Part shown: positions 27,308-37,000 of the stretch, piece by piece | Layout of the letters: every line of letters begins with the position of its first letter | How positions within the stretch are numbered: the first letter of the stretch is position 1 | Assembly (NCBI GenBank): GCA_036404255.1 | Contig: DASWOP010000179.1 | Coordinates: 93,330-157,329 of the forward strand | From: JARLFX01 sp036404255 | Lineage (GTDB): Bacteria; Acidobacteriota; Terriglobia; Terriglobales; Acidobacteriaceae | Reading direction: 5' to 3' | Length of the DNA stretch: 64,000 nt | The notes under the pieces: model-generated | The model's input: only the letters and a program-made list of their open reading frames with translations | The model's database searches: none | Told to the model about the DNA's origin: nothing | Made by a program: the position numbers and the translations under genes

Positions 27308-28695
27308 TTTGGCTCCTGCGCGTTCGAGATGCTGAAGCCGAGGAACTTACGTTCCGCCGGTCTCGCCACCGCGCTCTTGGCTTCGTTGACCTTGAGTTTG
27401 AGACGCCGCTGGATGAAGCCGGTGATGCTCCGCTTCACCCGTTCCCCTGCCCGCTGGCTGCCAACGTAGATATTGCAGTCGTCGGCATACCGCACGAAGC
27501 AGTGCTTGCGCCGCTCCAGTTCCCGGTCAAGTTCGTCCAGCACGAGGTTCGACAGCAGCGGGGACAACGGCCCGCCTTGCGGCGTGCCCTCATCCACCGG
27601 ACTCACCAACCCGTTCTCCATCACACCCGCTGTAAGGAACGCCCGGATCAACTTGAGCATCCTCTTGTCCGCGACCCGACGCGCTACGGCAGCCATCAGC
27701 TTGTCGTGGTTGACCCGGTCGAAGAACTTTTCCACGTCCAGATCCACCACCCAGCGTTTGCCTTCGGCGACATACTGCTGCGCCTTGGCTACCGCTTGAT
27801 GCGCCGAGCGTCCGGGCCGGAACCCGTGACTGTGTTCGGAAAACTCCGCGTCCCACCTGCGCTGCAAGACCTGCATGACCGCCTGCTGAACCATCCGGTC
27901 CAGCACCGTCGGGATGCCCAACTGACGCATCCCTCCGTCCGGCTTGGGTATCTCTACCCGCTTCACCGGCTGCGGCCTGTAAGTCCCACTCAGCAGTTGT
28001 TCGCGGATGGCTGGCCAGTGCTCCTGCAAGTAGCCGGGCAACTGCTCGACCGTCATGCCGTCGATGCCCGGACTTCCCTTGTTGGACTTCACTCGCTTAT
28101 AGGCCCGCAGGCAGTTGTCGTGCTCGCAGACCTCCTCCATCAGTTGTTGCGGTATAGCCGGACTTTCAGACATGCGCTTCGCCGTGGGCGTTTCAGACCC
28201 TCCGCGAGGAGCCGTTGGAGCTTCACTCCGCCCCTCCCCGCCAAAGGCCAGCCGAAGCTGGTTGTTCTGCCGCTTGCCGCTCATCGAGTCGCGCCTCCTA
28301 CTCGCCGCTTCCTTCCGTTTGGGCCTTCGTCGCTTGCGCGACTACTATGCCCGCTGCTGACTCCTGCCGCAAGATCAGGGTGGATCGCTCCACTCTCAGT
28401 TCCGGTTCCGGAACATGCGGCAGACCTCCCGCGATAAGAACGACCGCCTTCAACGCGCAACCGCCGGATTTACAACCAGCGCCCTTGATGGATATGGACT
28501 TCGCTGTCATTTGCCAGCTCGTCCAGCGCCGTATGCCTCCTATCCGGTTCTTGTCCATCGGCTCGCGTCTTTGCTCCACGCTTCCTTCAGACCCCACCTC
28601 GCGATGACGCCCTTGCGCTTCGCTATCACTTCTCCTCCATCAGGATGTGAAGGGGACTTACACCCCCAAGCTGTCATTCATGCACGGCGTACAAA

Positions 28696-28723
28696 GAAAA
28701 AGACCAGCCTAGGAGGCTGGTCT
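28696..28723 (-). terminator. Rho-independent terminator used as intron target
   Basis: A ten-base stem, AGACCAGCCT (28701-28710) with AGGCTGGTCT (28714-28723), and a three-base loop. On the minus strand it is followed by CTTTTTC. It lies about 30 bases downstream of the 28754 gene, which it probably terminates, and the intron starts three bases past its T-run. Confidence 0.85.
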
Positions 28724-28753
28724 CATCGTTCTCGATGGGTGGAAGGGACGTTC

Positions 28754-28954
28754 CTAGTTGCCATGCGCGACAGTATTGCGCTGAGCGTCGGAGCGTTTTC
28801 GAATCAGGGTTTGGTGGAGGCTCGAAAGCTCATCGATCGTGTCCGCACCGCTGACATGTTCTGCTTCCGCGCTGGCAAGCCAGGGAAACCGGTCTTCGAG
28901 CAGTACGAGAACCATCTCCACAAAGGTCTGAGGCTGGGATTGCTCTTGGGTCAT
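28754..28954 (-). CDS. Small hypothetical protein
   Basis: About 66 residues from the ATG at 28952-28954 (GGAGG upstream). It is acidic and helical with leucine-rich stretches (TFVEMVLVLLEDRFPWLASA). I recognise no family. It is followed by a strong terminator, supporting a real transcription unit. Confidence 0.6.
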   Translation of the reverse strand: MTQEQSQPQTFVEMVLVLLEDRFPWLASAEAEHVSGADTIDELSSLHQTLIRKRSDAQRNTVAHGN

Positions 28955-29090
28955 ATGTCCTCCATAAGGCCGAAAGGGCGGCCAAATGAGATCTCTCAAA
29001 CCGGCGCAGCAATCACCGGACGGCAGATGATCGGTCTACCGGTCCCATGTGCCCAAATGGTATGGGTGCTATGCAGTCGGGATATTGATC

Positions 29091-29735
29091 TCAGGCTGCA
29101 AGAGCCTGGTGCATGGTGAACTTCGGCCACAGGACCGGGCCGTTCCTCTCGGGAAACGGTAGACGCCCCGCAGCGCAGGCGCGGCCAATCTGTTCCAGCA
29201 GTTCTTCGCGAGTGGCGTGGATTGCGACGGGATCGCATCCGATGCCTGACAGCGGCTTGATCTTGTGGAGATGCTGCAACTCCCCGAGAATATGTTCTCC
29301 CCATCGCGGGTCTGCCGGCAGGCCCAGCAGACTCACCAGCGTTGCCCATGTGAGATCAAGGGTATGCGGTTGATAGTTCATGATGAAGGTCTGGCCAGCG
29401 CCGCCATTGCTGTGGAGTGCTGCCGAGACCGCAATGAGGTGGCGCAGCGATTGCTTGCGGTCGTGCAGGCTCAACGAGCCGCGATAACAGGAGACGTCCT
29501 TACCAAAACCGGCTACCTGCGTCTTCCCGTCAGGGAAGGTCAACGTGAAGGTGTGATTCTCCTGGATGCCCGCCGTAATCGCGCCCACCTCGGCATCATT
29601 CCCGAACAGGCTGATGAGATGGGCCTGCCGGTCTTCTCCGATGTAACGGTCAACGTTAAGGAAGATGCGCGTCTTCGTCTTCTCGGTGCTGCGCGCGTAC
29701 TCAAGCCGCCCCAGCCTCAAGTGTGCGTTCTGCAT
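29091..29735 (-). CDS. Hypothetical protein coupled to the DUF6094 gene
   Basis: A 214-residue protein whose start overlaps the end of the DUF6094 gene by 35 bases, with GGAGGAG just upstream. It has a mixed alpha/beta look (RIFLNVDRYIGEDRQAHLIS, TFTLTFPDGKTQVAGFG). I recognise no family. Overlap and shared strand imply one operon with the methyltransferase-like protein. Confidence 0.65.
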   Translation of the reverse strand: MQNAHLRLGRLEYARSTEKTKTRIFLNVDRYIGEDRQAHLISLFGNDAEVGAITAGIQENHTFTLTFPDGKTQVAGFGKDVSCYRGSLSLHDRKQSLRHLIAVSAALHSNGGAGQTFIMNYQPHTLDLTWATLVSLLGLPADPRWGEHILGELQHLHKIKPLSGIGCDPVAIHATREELLEQIGRACAAGRLPFPERNGPVLWPKFTMHQALAA

Positions 29736-30756
29736 TCTCCTCCTCCTTCTTTTCCCCGGTGAGCACCTGGGTCTGCCCGTTTTCGTAGATCAGCGCCAGT
29801 TCATTCGAGAAGCGCTCACGCTTGTGGACCTCCTTGTAGCCGTCCTCCTGGACCTCAAAGGTGGTAACGCTTTTCACCGTGCGCCAGCGTGCAATATGGC
29901 GGTCCCTGCCCTGCCCGAAGACGCCGTTCAGCAGTCCTGCGGTACAGAGAAGTCCGACGTGCCCGCCATGCAGTGGAGTAATAGGCCTGCCACCTGCCAT
30001 CTCCTCCTTGGGAAGGAGAAAACCTTCTACCTTCTTCCATGAGGGCGAGCGAACAACGAGGTCTTCAATCTGGTCGAGTGGTAGGCCGCGATAAATCAGA
30101 GCAGTGGGGGGTGTGGCGGGAACGCTGTAGGGTGCTTCCTCCCCCGTCAGCGTGGGAAGCGGGTTGGTCCAGATCGCCTTCACCAGGGATTCCCGGTTGC
30201 GATGGTACGCCTCGCCTGCCATCTTCTTGCGGATTCCGATCAAGGCCACCTGGTCGAAACGGTCGGATTCAGGGTCGGTCAAGCGAAAGACACGGAACGA
30301 AGTAAAGTTCGCGGCCAGCAAGGAAGTGCAGAAGTCTAGCTGCTTATGCGGTACTACCATGAGAAGCACTCCGCCGTAGGCGAGCCAACGGTGGGTGTGC
30401 TCCAGAAAGAGAAACTCCATCCGTTTGTTGTCCATCGATCCGACCTCGGAGTCGTATGGCGGGTTGAGGTAGAGAACGGAGAAACTCCCGACTCTGGCTT
30501 CGGTATCGAACAAATTGCCCTGCACGGTCTCGATTCCCGAGTCCCTGGCGTTCAAGGCCCGATCGGCATCGAGTTCGACGCCATAACGAGACACCAGCGC
30601 GCCTTCTGTCAGTTGCAGCAGCGCGGCACCCGTTCCGACACATGGATCGAGGACACTGGCAGACCCCTCAGGGTACTGCAAGAGGTTCCGGAGGCGTGTC
30701 CCTTCCGCCTCGGGCAACGGATAGTAGCCGAGTTTGATCCGGCCGACATTTCGCAT
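29701..30756 (-). CDS. DUF6094 methyltransferase-like protein
   Basis: A 351-residue protein with an N-terminal Rossmann methyltransferase: the SAM-binding motif SVLDPCVGTGAALLQL (residues about 34-49) and the catalytic YLNPPYD (NPPY at 98-101). NPPY is the signature of adenine-N6 or glutamine-N5 methyltransferases. The C-terminal half is distinct and matches DUF6094 in mobile elements. It may methylate element DNA. A good AGGAGG-type site precedes the ATG. Confidence 0.8.
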   Translation of the reverse strand: MRNVGRIKLGYYPLPEAEGTRLRNLLQYPEGSASVLDPCVGTGAALLQLTEGALVSRYGVELDADRALNARDSGIETVQGNLFDTEARVGSFSVLYLNPPYDSEVGSMDNKRMEFLFLEHTHRWLAYGGVLLMVVPHKQLDFCTSLLAANFTSFRVFRLTDPESDRFDQVALIGIRKKMAGEAYHRNRESLVKAIWTNPLPTLTGEEAPYSVPATPPTALIYRGLPLDQIEDLVVRSPSWKKVEGFLLPKEEMAGGRPITPLHGGHVGLLCTAGLLNGVFGQGRDRHIARWRTVKSVTTFEVQEDGYKEVHKRERFSNELALIYENGQTQVLTGEKKEEENAERTLEAGAA

Positions 30757-31019
30757 GCTTTTCCTCCTGGATCTCCATCCGTTGTGGCAATAGCCTCGAC
30801 TCTATGCTTCCTTCTATATCAAGGAGTTACTGATTTGCTCAGAGATGCAGCACAAACTCATCAATGAGTAACTCGGACTGTTGGCTTCATTCGAGAATCC
30901 ACCAATAATCCGGGCACCGACCTCAGGACGGGCCAATCGGAAACCTCATAGTTCGATACTCCCAGTTCCAAAGCACGCCGGTGCCGCAGAAGATAAGGTG
31001 GACAATTTGCCCGCGGCTT

Positions 31020-31520
31020 TTACTCTCCGGCTGGCAGGACTTCTTCAATCCCAGCCCAAGGGCCACCTTGAAGCACGAGGTACTTGAGGTAAAGTTCGGA
31101 GCCTGTGCGATCTGCCGATGCGAGCAAACTACGGGCAGCCTCCTGAACGCGTTCATCTGTCAGGGTGGAGTAGTCAAAGTTCTCCTCGATCATTCCCTCG
31201 GAATGGGGAATATTCAGCAAATCAAGAAAGCTGACAATAGCGGTACGATGCTCGTGGAGAAGATATTTCTTCAGCAGGTCATCCAAGATCGGATCAGGAA
31301 GCGACAAGGTTGCCGCCGTCCAGTGGACCAGCCGCTCAATCGGGCTTTTGCGGACAAAGACCTCACGCAGGTTTTTTGCTTTTGCAAGAGAGGCAACGAG
31401 AAACTGTCTCTCTGTACTCTTTGACTCAGCCCAAAAAATCTCGCAGACGGCGACTCGGGTCTCATTTGGCAATTGTCGCCAAACACGATTTGCAGAAATT
31501 GGCACCAGCGGTCCTCTCAT
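31020..31520 (-). CDS. Hypothetical protein
   Basis: A 166-residue, mostly helical protein (RLVHWTAATLSLPDPILDDL, then LLKKYLLHEHRTAIVSFLDL). I recognise no family, though it reads as a normal coding sequence. It is flanked by gaps of about 230-260 bases and so probably stands alone. The start at 31520 is not strongly supported. Confidence 0.55.
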   Translation of the reverse strand: MRGPLVPISANRVWRQLPNETRVAVCEIFWAESKSTERQFLVASLAKAKNLREVFVRKSPIERLVHWTAATLSLPDPILDDLLKKYLLHEHRTAIVSFLDLLNIPHSEGMIEENFDYSTLTDERVQEAARSLLASADRTGSELYLKYLVLQGGPWAGIEEVLPAGE

Positions 31521-31751
31521 ACGTCGAATCTGAAGTATCTGCTCTGATGATAACGGTTGCAGAAAAAGTATGTGTGGACAGCTGTGGGTTCACGCTAAGG
31601 CCTGTTGTCGCCAGTCCAGAGGCAAACCAGTGGGGACAACGGCCACTTGCCGTCTGCCGGAGGCTTATCTCAAGACGCAGTGTTTTAGGCTTTACCTTGA
31701 CCACTTTTGTATCTACGCCAGATGAGCAGGCAAGGCGGCCCAGCCGTTGAA

Positions 31752-33329
31752 TCACCGAACAATGCGCACACCCCTATCCCTGAGGGCGTCTAGCTGCTCC
31801 GCGGGTATGCCTTTTATAGCGGCGAGCGACAGGGTGTTAAGCGATTTGCTATTCAGAAGCGAAGCTACGCTGTTTATGGGAAGGTTGGCCAATCGAAGTT
31901 CTGAGAGGTTCGGCAGCGTGGAAAGCTCATCTATGGAGTGAAACTGGTCCGTGTATAAGGTTACCGACCGGAGCTCCCGGCAGCTTTTGAGGAATGCGAT
32001 GTTCCTGAGGTCGTATTGGGTTATTGTCAGTTGATTCAATTCCTTTAGCGTGCTGATCGCGTCGACATTATCAAGATGCCCGTATTGCGCGAGGCTGGTG
32101 AACTGCATATAAAGAGTTTTCAAATGTGGAACTTTGCTCAGCCCTCCAAGGTCCATGGGACTACCGTACAGGTAAAGCGCTTCGAGATGATCATCGATGG
32201 GAAGCTTGTTGGTGTCGATGGCGTATTCGCTCATGAGGTAAAGAGTGTGAAGCGCAAGCGGCTTGGTTAGGCTCATCAACGATGGAAGCTCTGTCTCGCC
32301 CACATGCAATTCTTCAAGCTTTGGAAACTGTTCGACAATCGTCAAATCAGACGAGAAAGTATTCAACAAGCTGAGATAGCGTAGTGAAGTAAGACCTTGG
32401 AGTGACCTAGTCGTACGTAGCGGTGTTGCGGTCAGGTCCAACCGATCGAGCCCTGTCAAATGACTTAGGAAGTCAGTTGATATGGGACGATCCGCATTCA
32501 GGTTCAATGTCTTGAGTTCCTTAAGATCGCCCAAAGGCGAGAGGTCTACATATCCTCCGTTGTCGAACGGCACTTGAGAGATGCCGAGCTTTTTGAGGTG
32601 GGTAAATGTTCTCAGATCATCCACGCTCGTGAGATTGCTGGCTCCAATCCAGATATCGTCGCAAACGTTTGCCATTCCAAGTAGGTTCAGCCCGGACAAG
32701 TCAGGAATGGTTTGAAGCCGCAATGCGATAGGACGACCGAGAGCGACGAACGCTGCTGTCGCCTCCCTCATATCGGGAAGCGGCTGATTGGAAAGCTCGA
32801 AAAACTCCGTCCCATTTTCTACTTGTCGTTTCCACCCTTGTTTCGTCAGCCGAGCTAGAGCGAGTAGCTCCTTCTGATCGTCAGGTTTCGTGCCTTTCGT
32901 TGTTACGGGATGATCATGTCTAAATTGATTGCGCGTACCAATAAATCCGGCAGGCCCAAAAAGCAAGAAGCAACCCAAATAGGCGACTGGCTTGAGCCTT
33001 ATCAAGTTGGATCTGAATGGAACTCTTTGCACAGCCCAGAGTGTCGCGGCTAGCGAGGTGCAGTAGATGAGCAATGAAAGAACCCAGCCGACCTGAACAC
33101 CATTCTCTTGAAGCGCGAAGAAGAATAAACCGAAGATCCCTAAAATCAAGCTCGCGAAAGCGAGCGGGTCTGCCTTTGTGTTTGGTGAAGCCTCGGCGAA
33201 ATCGACTTTATTGATAGGAGGCAGCACAACGGGCTCGTCGGCTTCAATCTCAGGGCGAGAGGGGAACGGCCCAGTTTTCCGTCCGGGAGGTTTGGAGTCT
33301 GGCGGTTTGGCTTTCCTTCTGCGCGACAT
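31752..33329 (-). CDS. Membrane-anchored leucine-rich-repeat protein
   Basis: About 525 residues from the ATG at 33327-33329 (GGAGAAG upstream). A basic, proline-rich cytoplasmic N-terminus is followed by three hydrophobic segments (ASLILGIFGLFFFALQ, WVLSLLIYCTSLAATLWAV and VAYLGCFLLFGPAGFIG). About 350 residues of irregular leucine-rich repeats follow (LKELKTLNLNADRP, LTGLDRLDLTATPL, LPNLSELRLANLPI). Such repeats bind protein or peptide ligands. The segment after the membrane part has a predicted globular linker. No defence partner domain is fused. Its role in the cargo block is unknown. Confidence 0.75.
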   Translation of the reverse strand: MSRRRKAKPPDSKPPGRKTGPFPSRPEIEADEPVVLPPINKVDFAEASPNTKADPLAFASLILGIFGLFFFALQENGVQVGWVLSLLIYCTSLAATLWAVQRVPFRSNLIRLKPVAYLGCFLLFGPAGFIGTRNQFRHDHPVTTKGTKPDDQKELLALARLTKQGWKRQVENGTEFFELSNQPLPDMREATAAFVALGRPIALRLQTIPDLSGLNLLGMANVCDDIWIGASNLTSVDDLRTFTHLKKLGISQVPFDNGGYVDLSPLGDLKELKTLNLNADRPISTDFLSHLTGLDRLDLTATPLRTTRSLQGLTSLRYLSLLNTFSSDLTIVEQFPKLEELHVGETELPSLMSLTKPLALHTLYLMSEYAIDTNKLPIDDHLEALYLYGSPMDLGGLSKVPHLKTLYMQFTSLAQYGHLDNVDAISTLKELNQLTITQYDLRNIAFLKSCRELRSVTLYTDQFHSIDELSTLPNLSELRLANLPINSVASLLNSKSLNTLSLAAIKGIPAEQLDALRDRGVRIVR

Positions 33330-33744
33330 ATCTTCTCCGAGCCGTATTCCCATTATCGGCCAACAGACATTCACTGTAATCGCGGTTGACCCAGCAAATC
33401 GAGACTTGTCTTCACAGGTTGTTGCCGTCCCAATTACCTCCTTCAGGAGCTGATGAATTCACCCGACAGCGAGCTCCAGAGGATTAGTACCGGAAAACGC
33501 CGATGTAGCCGGGCGGAATTCTGGCTTCACCCCAAATCGCCAATGCACTCATTGAACGTTGGTTACGCGCGAATCTCAGGATTACTCCTCGAAAACACCA
33601 ATCGCGATTACGATCTTCAACTGAAGACGGCACCGCGCGTATTCGTGTCACCATGCCAACTTTCCGGTACTAATCAGCGGAGAGACCCAGACGGGCCTTG
33701 TCCAAGTTTGACATGAGCCGTACTCCACGTTTGGTAGGGTGTCT
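33330..33744. other. Intergenic region
   Basis: About 415 bases between the LRR gene and the DUF2971 gene. The plus-strand frames here lack ribosome sites and family resemblance. Nothing else was recognised. Confidence 0.4.
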
Positions 33745-34512
33745 TTACGGTTCAAGGTATCGGACTTCAGGAGCCTTGAATGCATTGGACTCAACGACAC
33801 CAGCACTTATTGCGGCTCGCGAAAGAGCAGAGGTCAGTAGCGCGTTAGCCCACCTTGGAAAATTCGGACCAGTGATAATAGATTGGATCAGAATCGACAA
33901 ATCAACCAATAACGCGACACCATGCGGGGGACAGGGAGTACAGACATCTGCGCTGGAGATACTATCCTTTTCATAGTTACCGTCGATCACGGTTATGGCT
34001 CGGATTTCGCATTCATGGCTGTAGCAGGTTCTCTTTTGCAAAACGGCGGTGAACGGCGAGACCTTACCCGGGGCCAAAACTTCCGAGGGGGCTTCAGTGT
34101 GGTCTCGATACTCGACCTTTCCAATGACCACGCTTTCCTTGGCGGTTTTCAAGGCTAGTTTGAGCCGTCCGATTGTGCTTTTAATAGCTACCCCATAGAT
34201 GGAAGTTGTATATAGCCTCCACATAGCGATTGATTCGCTTGGTCCGGAGTACCAGCAGTTGATCCCGAAACACCCAAAGGTCTCCAGATAGTTCTGTATC
34301 ACAGTGCCGCTCGCCGATCCAGAGCTGACTTGAATGCCACGCGATAGGTCACGACTGATAACTGCTTCCCATTTATCCTCGAATTCTTCGAGCAAAGCGA
34401 AATACAGATTTTGCTGCTCTAGCATGATGAGGAGTTTCGGCAGATCTATGTACCTCCAGATCACAAGATCATCCGCGGGAGATGGGACCAAGTAGTTCTC
34501 TATGTAAGGCAT
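33745..34512 (-). CDS. DUF2971 domain protein
   Basis: About 255 residues from the ATG at 34510-34512; a GTG at 34533 is possible, and neither has a clear ribosome site. The family pattern is plain: VIWRYIDLPKLLIMLEQQNL near the start, FEDKWEAVISRDL, and later CWYSGPSESIAMWRLYTTSI. DUF2971 proteins are frequent neighbours of defence and toxin genes but have no proven activity. The next gene is the divergent AbiV-like one. Confidence 0.78.
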   Translation of the reverse strand: MPYIENYLVPSPADDLVIWRYIDLPKLLIMLEQQNLYFALLEEFEDKWEAVISRDLSRGIQVSSGSASGTVIQNYLETFGCFGINCWYSGPSESIAMWRLYTTSIYGVAIKSTIGRLKLALKTAKESVVIGKVEYRDHTEAPSEVLAPGKVSPFTAVLQKRTCYSHECEIRAITVIDGNYEKDSISSADVCTPCPPHGVALLVDLSILIQSIITGPNFPRWANALLTSALSRAAISAGVVESNAFKAPEVRYLEP

Positions 34513-34719
34513 AGCACGAGTATATAGCTCCACTAGAGGGCTTCAGTTCATCACGAACGCAAGAATATCCGCCTCAGGTTATCGCGTGAGGTCGCATAAG
34601 TATCGGTAAACGCCGATGTCCCTCAGAACCAGGTAACCGGGATCCCGGACACTGGCCGACTTCACGTTACCATCCACCTTTATCTTCACTGTCAGCGAAC
34701 CAGCTTTAGAATCTCTAGT

Positions 34720-36264
34720 ATGAAAAGCCCTGAACAGTTCATGCCCGCTATTGAGGCATGCCTTCAAAACGCAGAAAGACTGATCGCCGCCTCCAAAGCC
34801 AGCGCCATACCGGGAAGCTACCATATCGCCTTCCACCTGGCGACAATGGCGATAGAGGAAATCGGCAAGTCCTCGATGATCTTCATCGACGCCCTTGAGC
34901 GCAAACCCGTCGGCGGCGACGAAGAGACCAACACGCCGCTAAAAGGGATCGATGACCATGAACGCAAGCTATTTTGGGCCATTTGGCTTCCTCGCCGTGA
35001 GAGCCTTCTCAACTGGCGCACTATCCCTGCGGCCATGGACTTCGCGCGCGACCTACACAAGGACCGACTAGACACCCTATACGTGGACCCGGCGAATCTG
35101 AACCGTCCGACCATTTCGGAACAGCGAACGAAGAGCATTATCGCCGCAGCAGAGGCGCGCCTGAACATGGAGCGTCTCAAAGAATTTCGTGCCTTGGGCA
35201 AGGAAGAACAGGAGTTGATGCACTGGTTCTTTGCAGCCATGGACGACCCGCGCCTGAAGCCGATGATCTTCTCCAAGGGGAGCGCCGACAAGCAGGCGGA
35301 GCTCGGTGACGACGTAGGCGGGTGGATGAGATGGCTCCGCGACACATTTACGGAGGCCGATCGCAAAAGCATGGAACTGACCAACCTTGAAATGATGCGC
35401 GTCCCAGCGCAAGGTGAGGAAGGCTGGGAAGATAAGTTTGAGATCAAGCTCCGGCTGAAGGCGTGGTCCCATTCGATCCGGCAGAACCAATTCAAAGAAT
35501 GGAACATTGGCATCGATAAGCTCAAGCTGGCGAGCGGCAGCGGTTGCAACGAGTTGGTCGTAACCCTACTTGTTCCGAAGCGCATTGCCACCCAAGATCT
35601 GTGGAACATGGGCTGGCAAAATACCTATGCCTTCCTCACGGCGCTCAACATAGCCACGATGGGTTTCTTTTGGTGGTACACGCCAGAATACGTCTCGCGC
35701 TATTTTGAGAAAATCCGCGACATTGAGCACGATAGCGAGATCGTCATTGACCGTACACCCATGCTGAAGATTGTATGGCCCAACCAGGCACTGAAGGCCC
35801 CAGATCTGAACAACGTTGCCATCGTTTTAAGCTTTATCGGAAAAGCGAACCAGCAGCAGTTTGAATCGACACACCGCTACTTTCGTACGCTCGGCCTGAT
35901 GGCAAAGAATGACATCTTCTATCAGTTCGAGCCGAACATCTTCACTGAATTCATGTCGGCGCTGAAGGACGCGATGCAGGCCTATGGCGATTGGGATGGC
36001 AAGTCGGAAACCGTCGAAGCCTCGGTAATTGGCTTTTTCGATGGCATACCGACGTCACCGGAATTCACGGAGATGGTACGTGACTTCCTGCACGTCCTCG
36101 ATCAGATGGTGGCGAACAAGATCGTACCGAGGGTCATCACCCTCGACGACGCTGTGAGGGCCAAAATGGTTTTCGACACCTATATTAAGGTGAAGTCGCA
36201 GCGGTGGTGCACGGGCGAATTGGCGAAACTTCACAGCAAGATCGATCTTCCGACTAACCTCTGA
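34720..36264 (+). CDS. AbiV-like abortive-infection protein with long C-terminal extension
   Basis: A 514-residue protein. The first 60 residues carry an AbiV-type core (PGSYHIAFHLATMAIEEIGK), in which a helical bundle with a conserved E-E-x-G-K is found. AbiV blocks phage translation in Lactococcus. The remaining 440 residues are of no family known to me, making this much longer than AbiV itself (about 200). It stands alone on the plus strand among minus-strand genes, so it is probably independent cargo. Confidence 0.6.
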   Translation: MKSPEQFMPAIEACLQNAERLIAASKASAIPGSYHIAFHLATMAIEEIGKSSMIFIDALERKPVGGDEETNTPLKGIDDHERKLFWAIWLPRRESLLNWRTIPAAMDFARDLHKDRLDTLYVDPANLNRPTISEQRTKSIIAAAEARLNMERLKEFRALGKEEQELMHWFFAAMDDPRLKPMIFSKGSADKQAELGDDVGGWMRWLRDTFTEADRKSMELTNLEMMRVPAQGEEGWEDKFEIKLRLKAWSHSIRQNQFKEWNIGIDKLKLASGSGCNELVVTLLVPKRIATQDLWNMGWQNTYAFLTALNIATMGFFWWYTPEYVSRYFEKIRDIEHDSEIVIDRTPMLKIVWPNQALKAPDLNNVAIVLSFIGKANQQQFESTHRYFRTLGLMAKNDIFYQFEPNIFTEFMSALKDAMQAYGDWDGKSETVEASVIGFFDGIPTSPEFTEMVRDFLHVLDQMVANKIVPRVITLDDAVRAKMVFDTYIKVKSQRWCTGELAKLHSKIDLPTNL

Positions 36265-36415
36265 TGTCCGCGATTTTAGCTTCTGCCTTTGTAGTCAAAA
36301 GACAAGTCGGGTCATTACTCCTCATAAACGCTCTAGCAACCAGCAATCGGTTTGGGATCGGTTCTCAACGAGTGCATCATCGCCCATGCACTCAATGAGC
36401 GCGCCAGATGCAAAG

Positions 36416-36664
36416 CTATGCCGCTCTTACGTTTTCAAGCTGCAGAAAAGGGATAATGTCACCCGCTGCGGCCGGTCCAGGTTCTGGTCCAGAGGGTGGC
36501 CCATCGATCAACCAGCGAAGGCTCAGGATCGCCTCACTTCCACAGACCCCGCAGCGGAAATTGCCGGAGTTCGAAACTCTTTCGCAGTTTTCACAGTAAA
36601 CCGCTCCCTCCACCGGGATGCTAACCAAGGTGGATTTGGGACGAATCATCGTTACCTTGCTCAT
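36416..36664 (-). CDS. Small zinc-ribbon protein
   Basis: About 82 residues from the ATG at 36662-36664 (GAGGAG upstream). Two cysteine pairs, AVYCENCERVSNSG and RCGVCGSEA, form a zinc ribbon. The C-terminus is Pro/Ala-rich. Similar short zinc-ribbon proteins are widespread in Acidobacteria. Function unknown. Confidence 0.65.
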   Translation of the reverse strand: MSKVTMIRPKSTLVSIPVEGAVYCENCERVSNSGNFRCGVCGSEAILSLRWLIDGPPSGPEPGPAAAGDIIPFLQLENVRAA

Positions 36665-37000
36665 GGAGATGCTCCTCTCAAAAGCAACGAGCAGCCGAGG
36701 CTGCCCGTATCGATCGCGGGAAGTCAAAGAGGTCTCTTGCGTGCACTTACCGATGTCGCGTGCTGGATTTGACCGCATGAACCCTGCCGCCAATCGCGGT
36801 ACGGGTCATATGCCGCCACAGACAAGTTTCCGGTCGGAACTGGTCAGAGCGCAGCCATACAAAGGATGGAGTCAGGGATCTTCGGTGCGTCTTCGGATCA
36901 AACTTCGAAAACCTCATCCATTTGATGATGGCCTGCCAACGTTTCAAAGATCGTATCCGCTGAGACAAGCGCAACTACGGACTGCGACGAAGAACCGACG
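36665..37000. other. Intergenic region
   Basis: Some 336 bases with only overlapping, unsupported short frames on both strands. No repeat, promoter or RNA gene was recognised. Confidence 0.4.

Larger units (their letters stand above)
25876..27314. repeat. Seven-base direct repeat flanking the IS256-family element
   Basis: TTTGGCT occurs at 25876-25882 and 27308-27314, exactly outside the IS ends, and is the apparent target-site duplication. IS256-family elements usually duplicate 8-9 bases, so the outermost base may have mutated (G after the left copy, C after the right). Confidence 0.75.
25473..28284 (-). pseudogene. Group II intron reverse transcriptase/maturase, split by IS insertion
   Basis: The N-terminal part (28284 down to 27308) has the reverse-transcriptase domains, with SNKGSPGIDGMTVEQLPGYL, VVDLDVEKFFDRVNHDKLMA, DEGTPQGGPLSPLLSNLVLD and the catalytic YADD in CFVRYADDCNIYV. 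The maturase domain continues at 25875-25473 (LANYLHGWKSYFGFCE). Joining the two across the IS and deleting one copy of the 7-base repeat restores one 459-residue frame without frameshift. No DNA endonuclease domain follows, typical of class C. As it stands the protein cannot be made intact. Confidence 0.88.
25393..28692 (-). mobile_element. Class-C-type bacterial group II intron, interrupted by an IS256-family element
   Basis: On the minus strand, a 5' end starting GTACGCCGTGCA (28692) directly follows a terminator hairpin and its T-run, the usual insertion site of class C introns. The reverse-transcriptase gene lies inside. Near the 3' end, 25425-25460 forms a domain V-like helix (GCCGGATGCGGACCCGCATG), followed by a GC-rich domain VI hairpin and CCCCCCTAT at about 25393. 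Without the IS and one target repeat the intron would be about 1.87 kb, a normal size. Ends are placed by pattern and may be off by a few bases. Confidence 0.8.

Noticed and set aside
28298..28692. Short ORFs on both strands before the intron maturase gene
   Set aside because: They lie in the structured 5' part of the group II intron RNA and are not protein genes.
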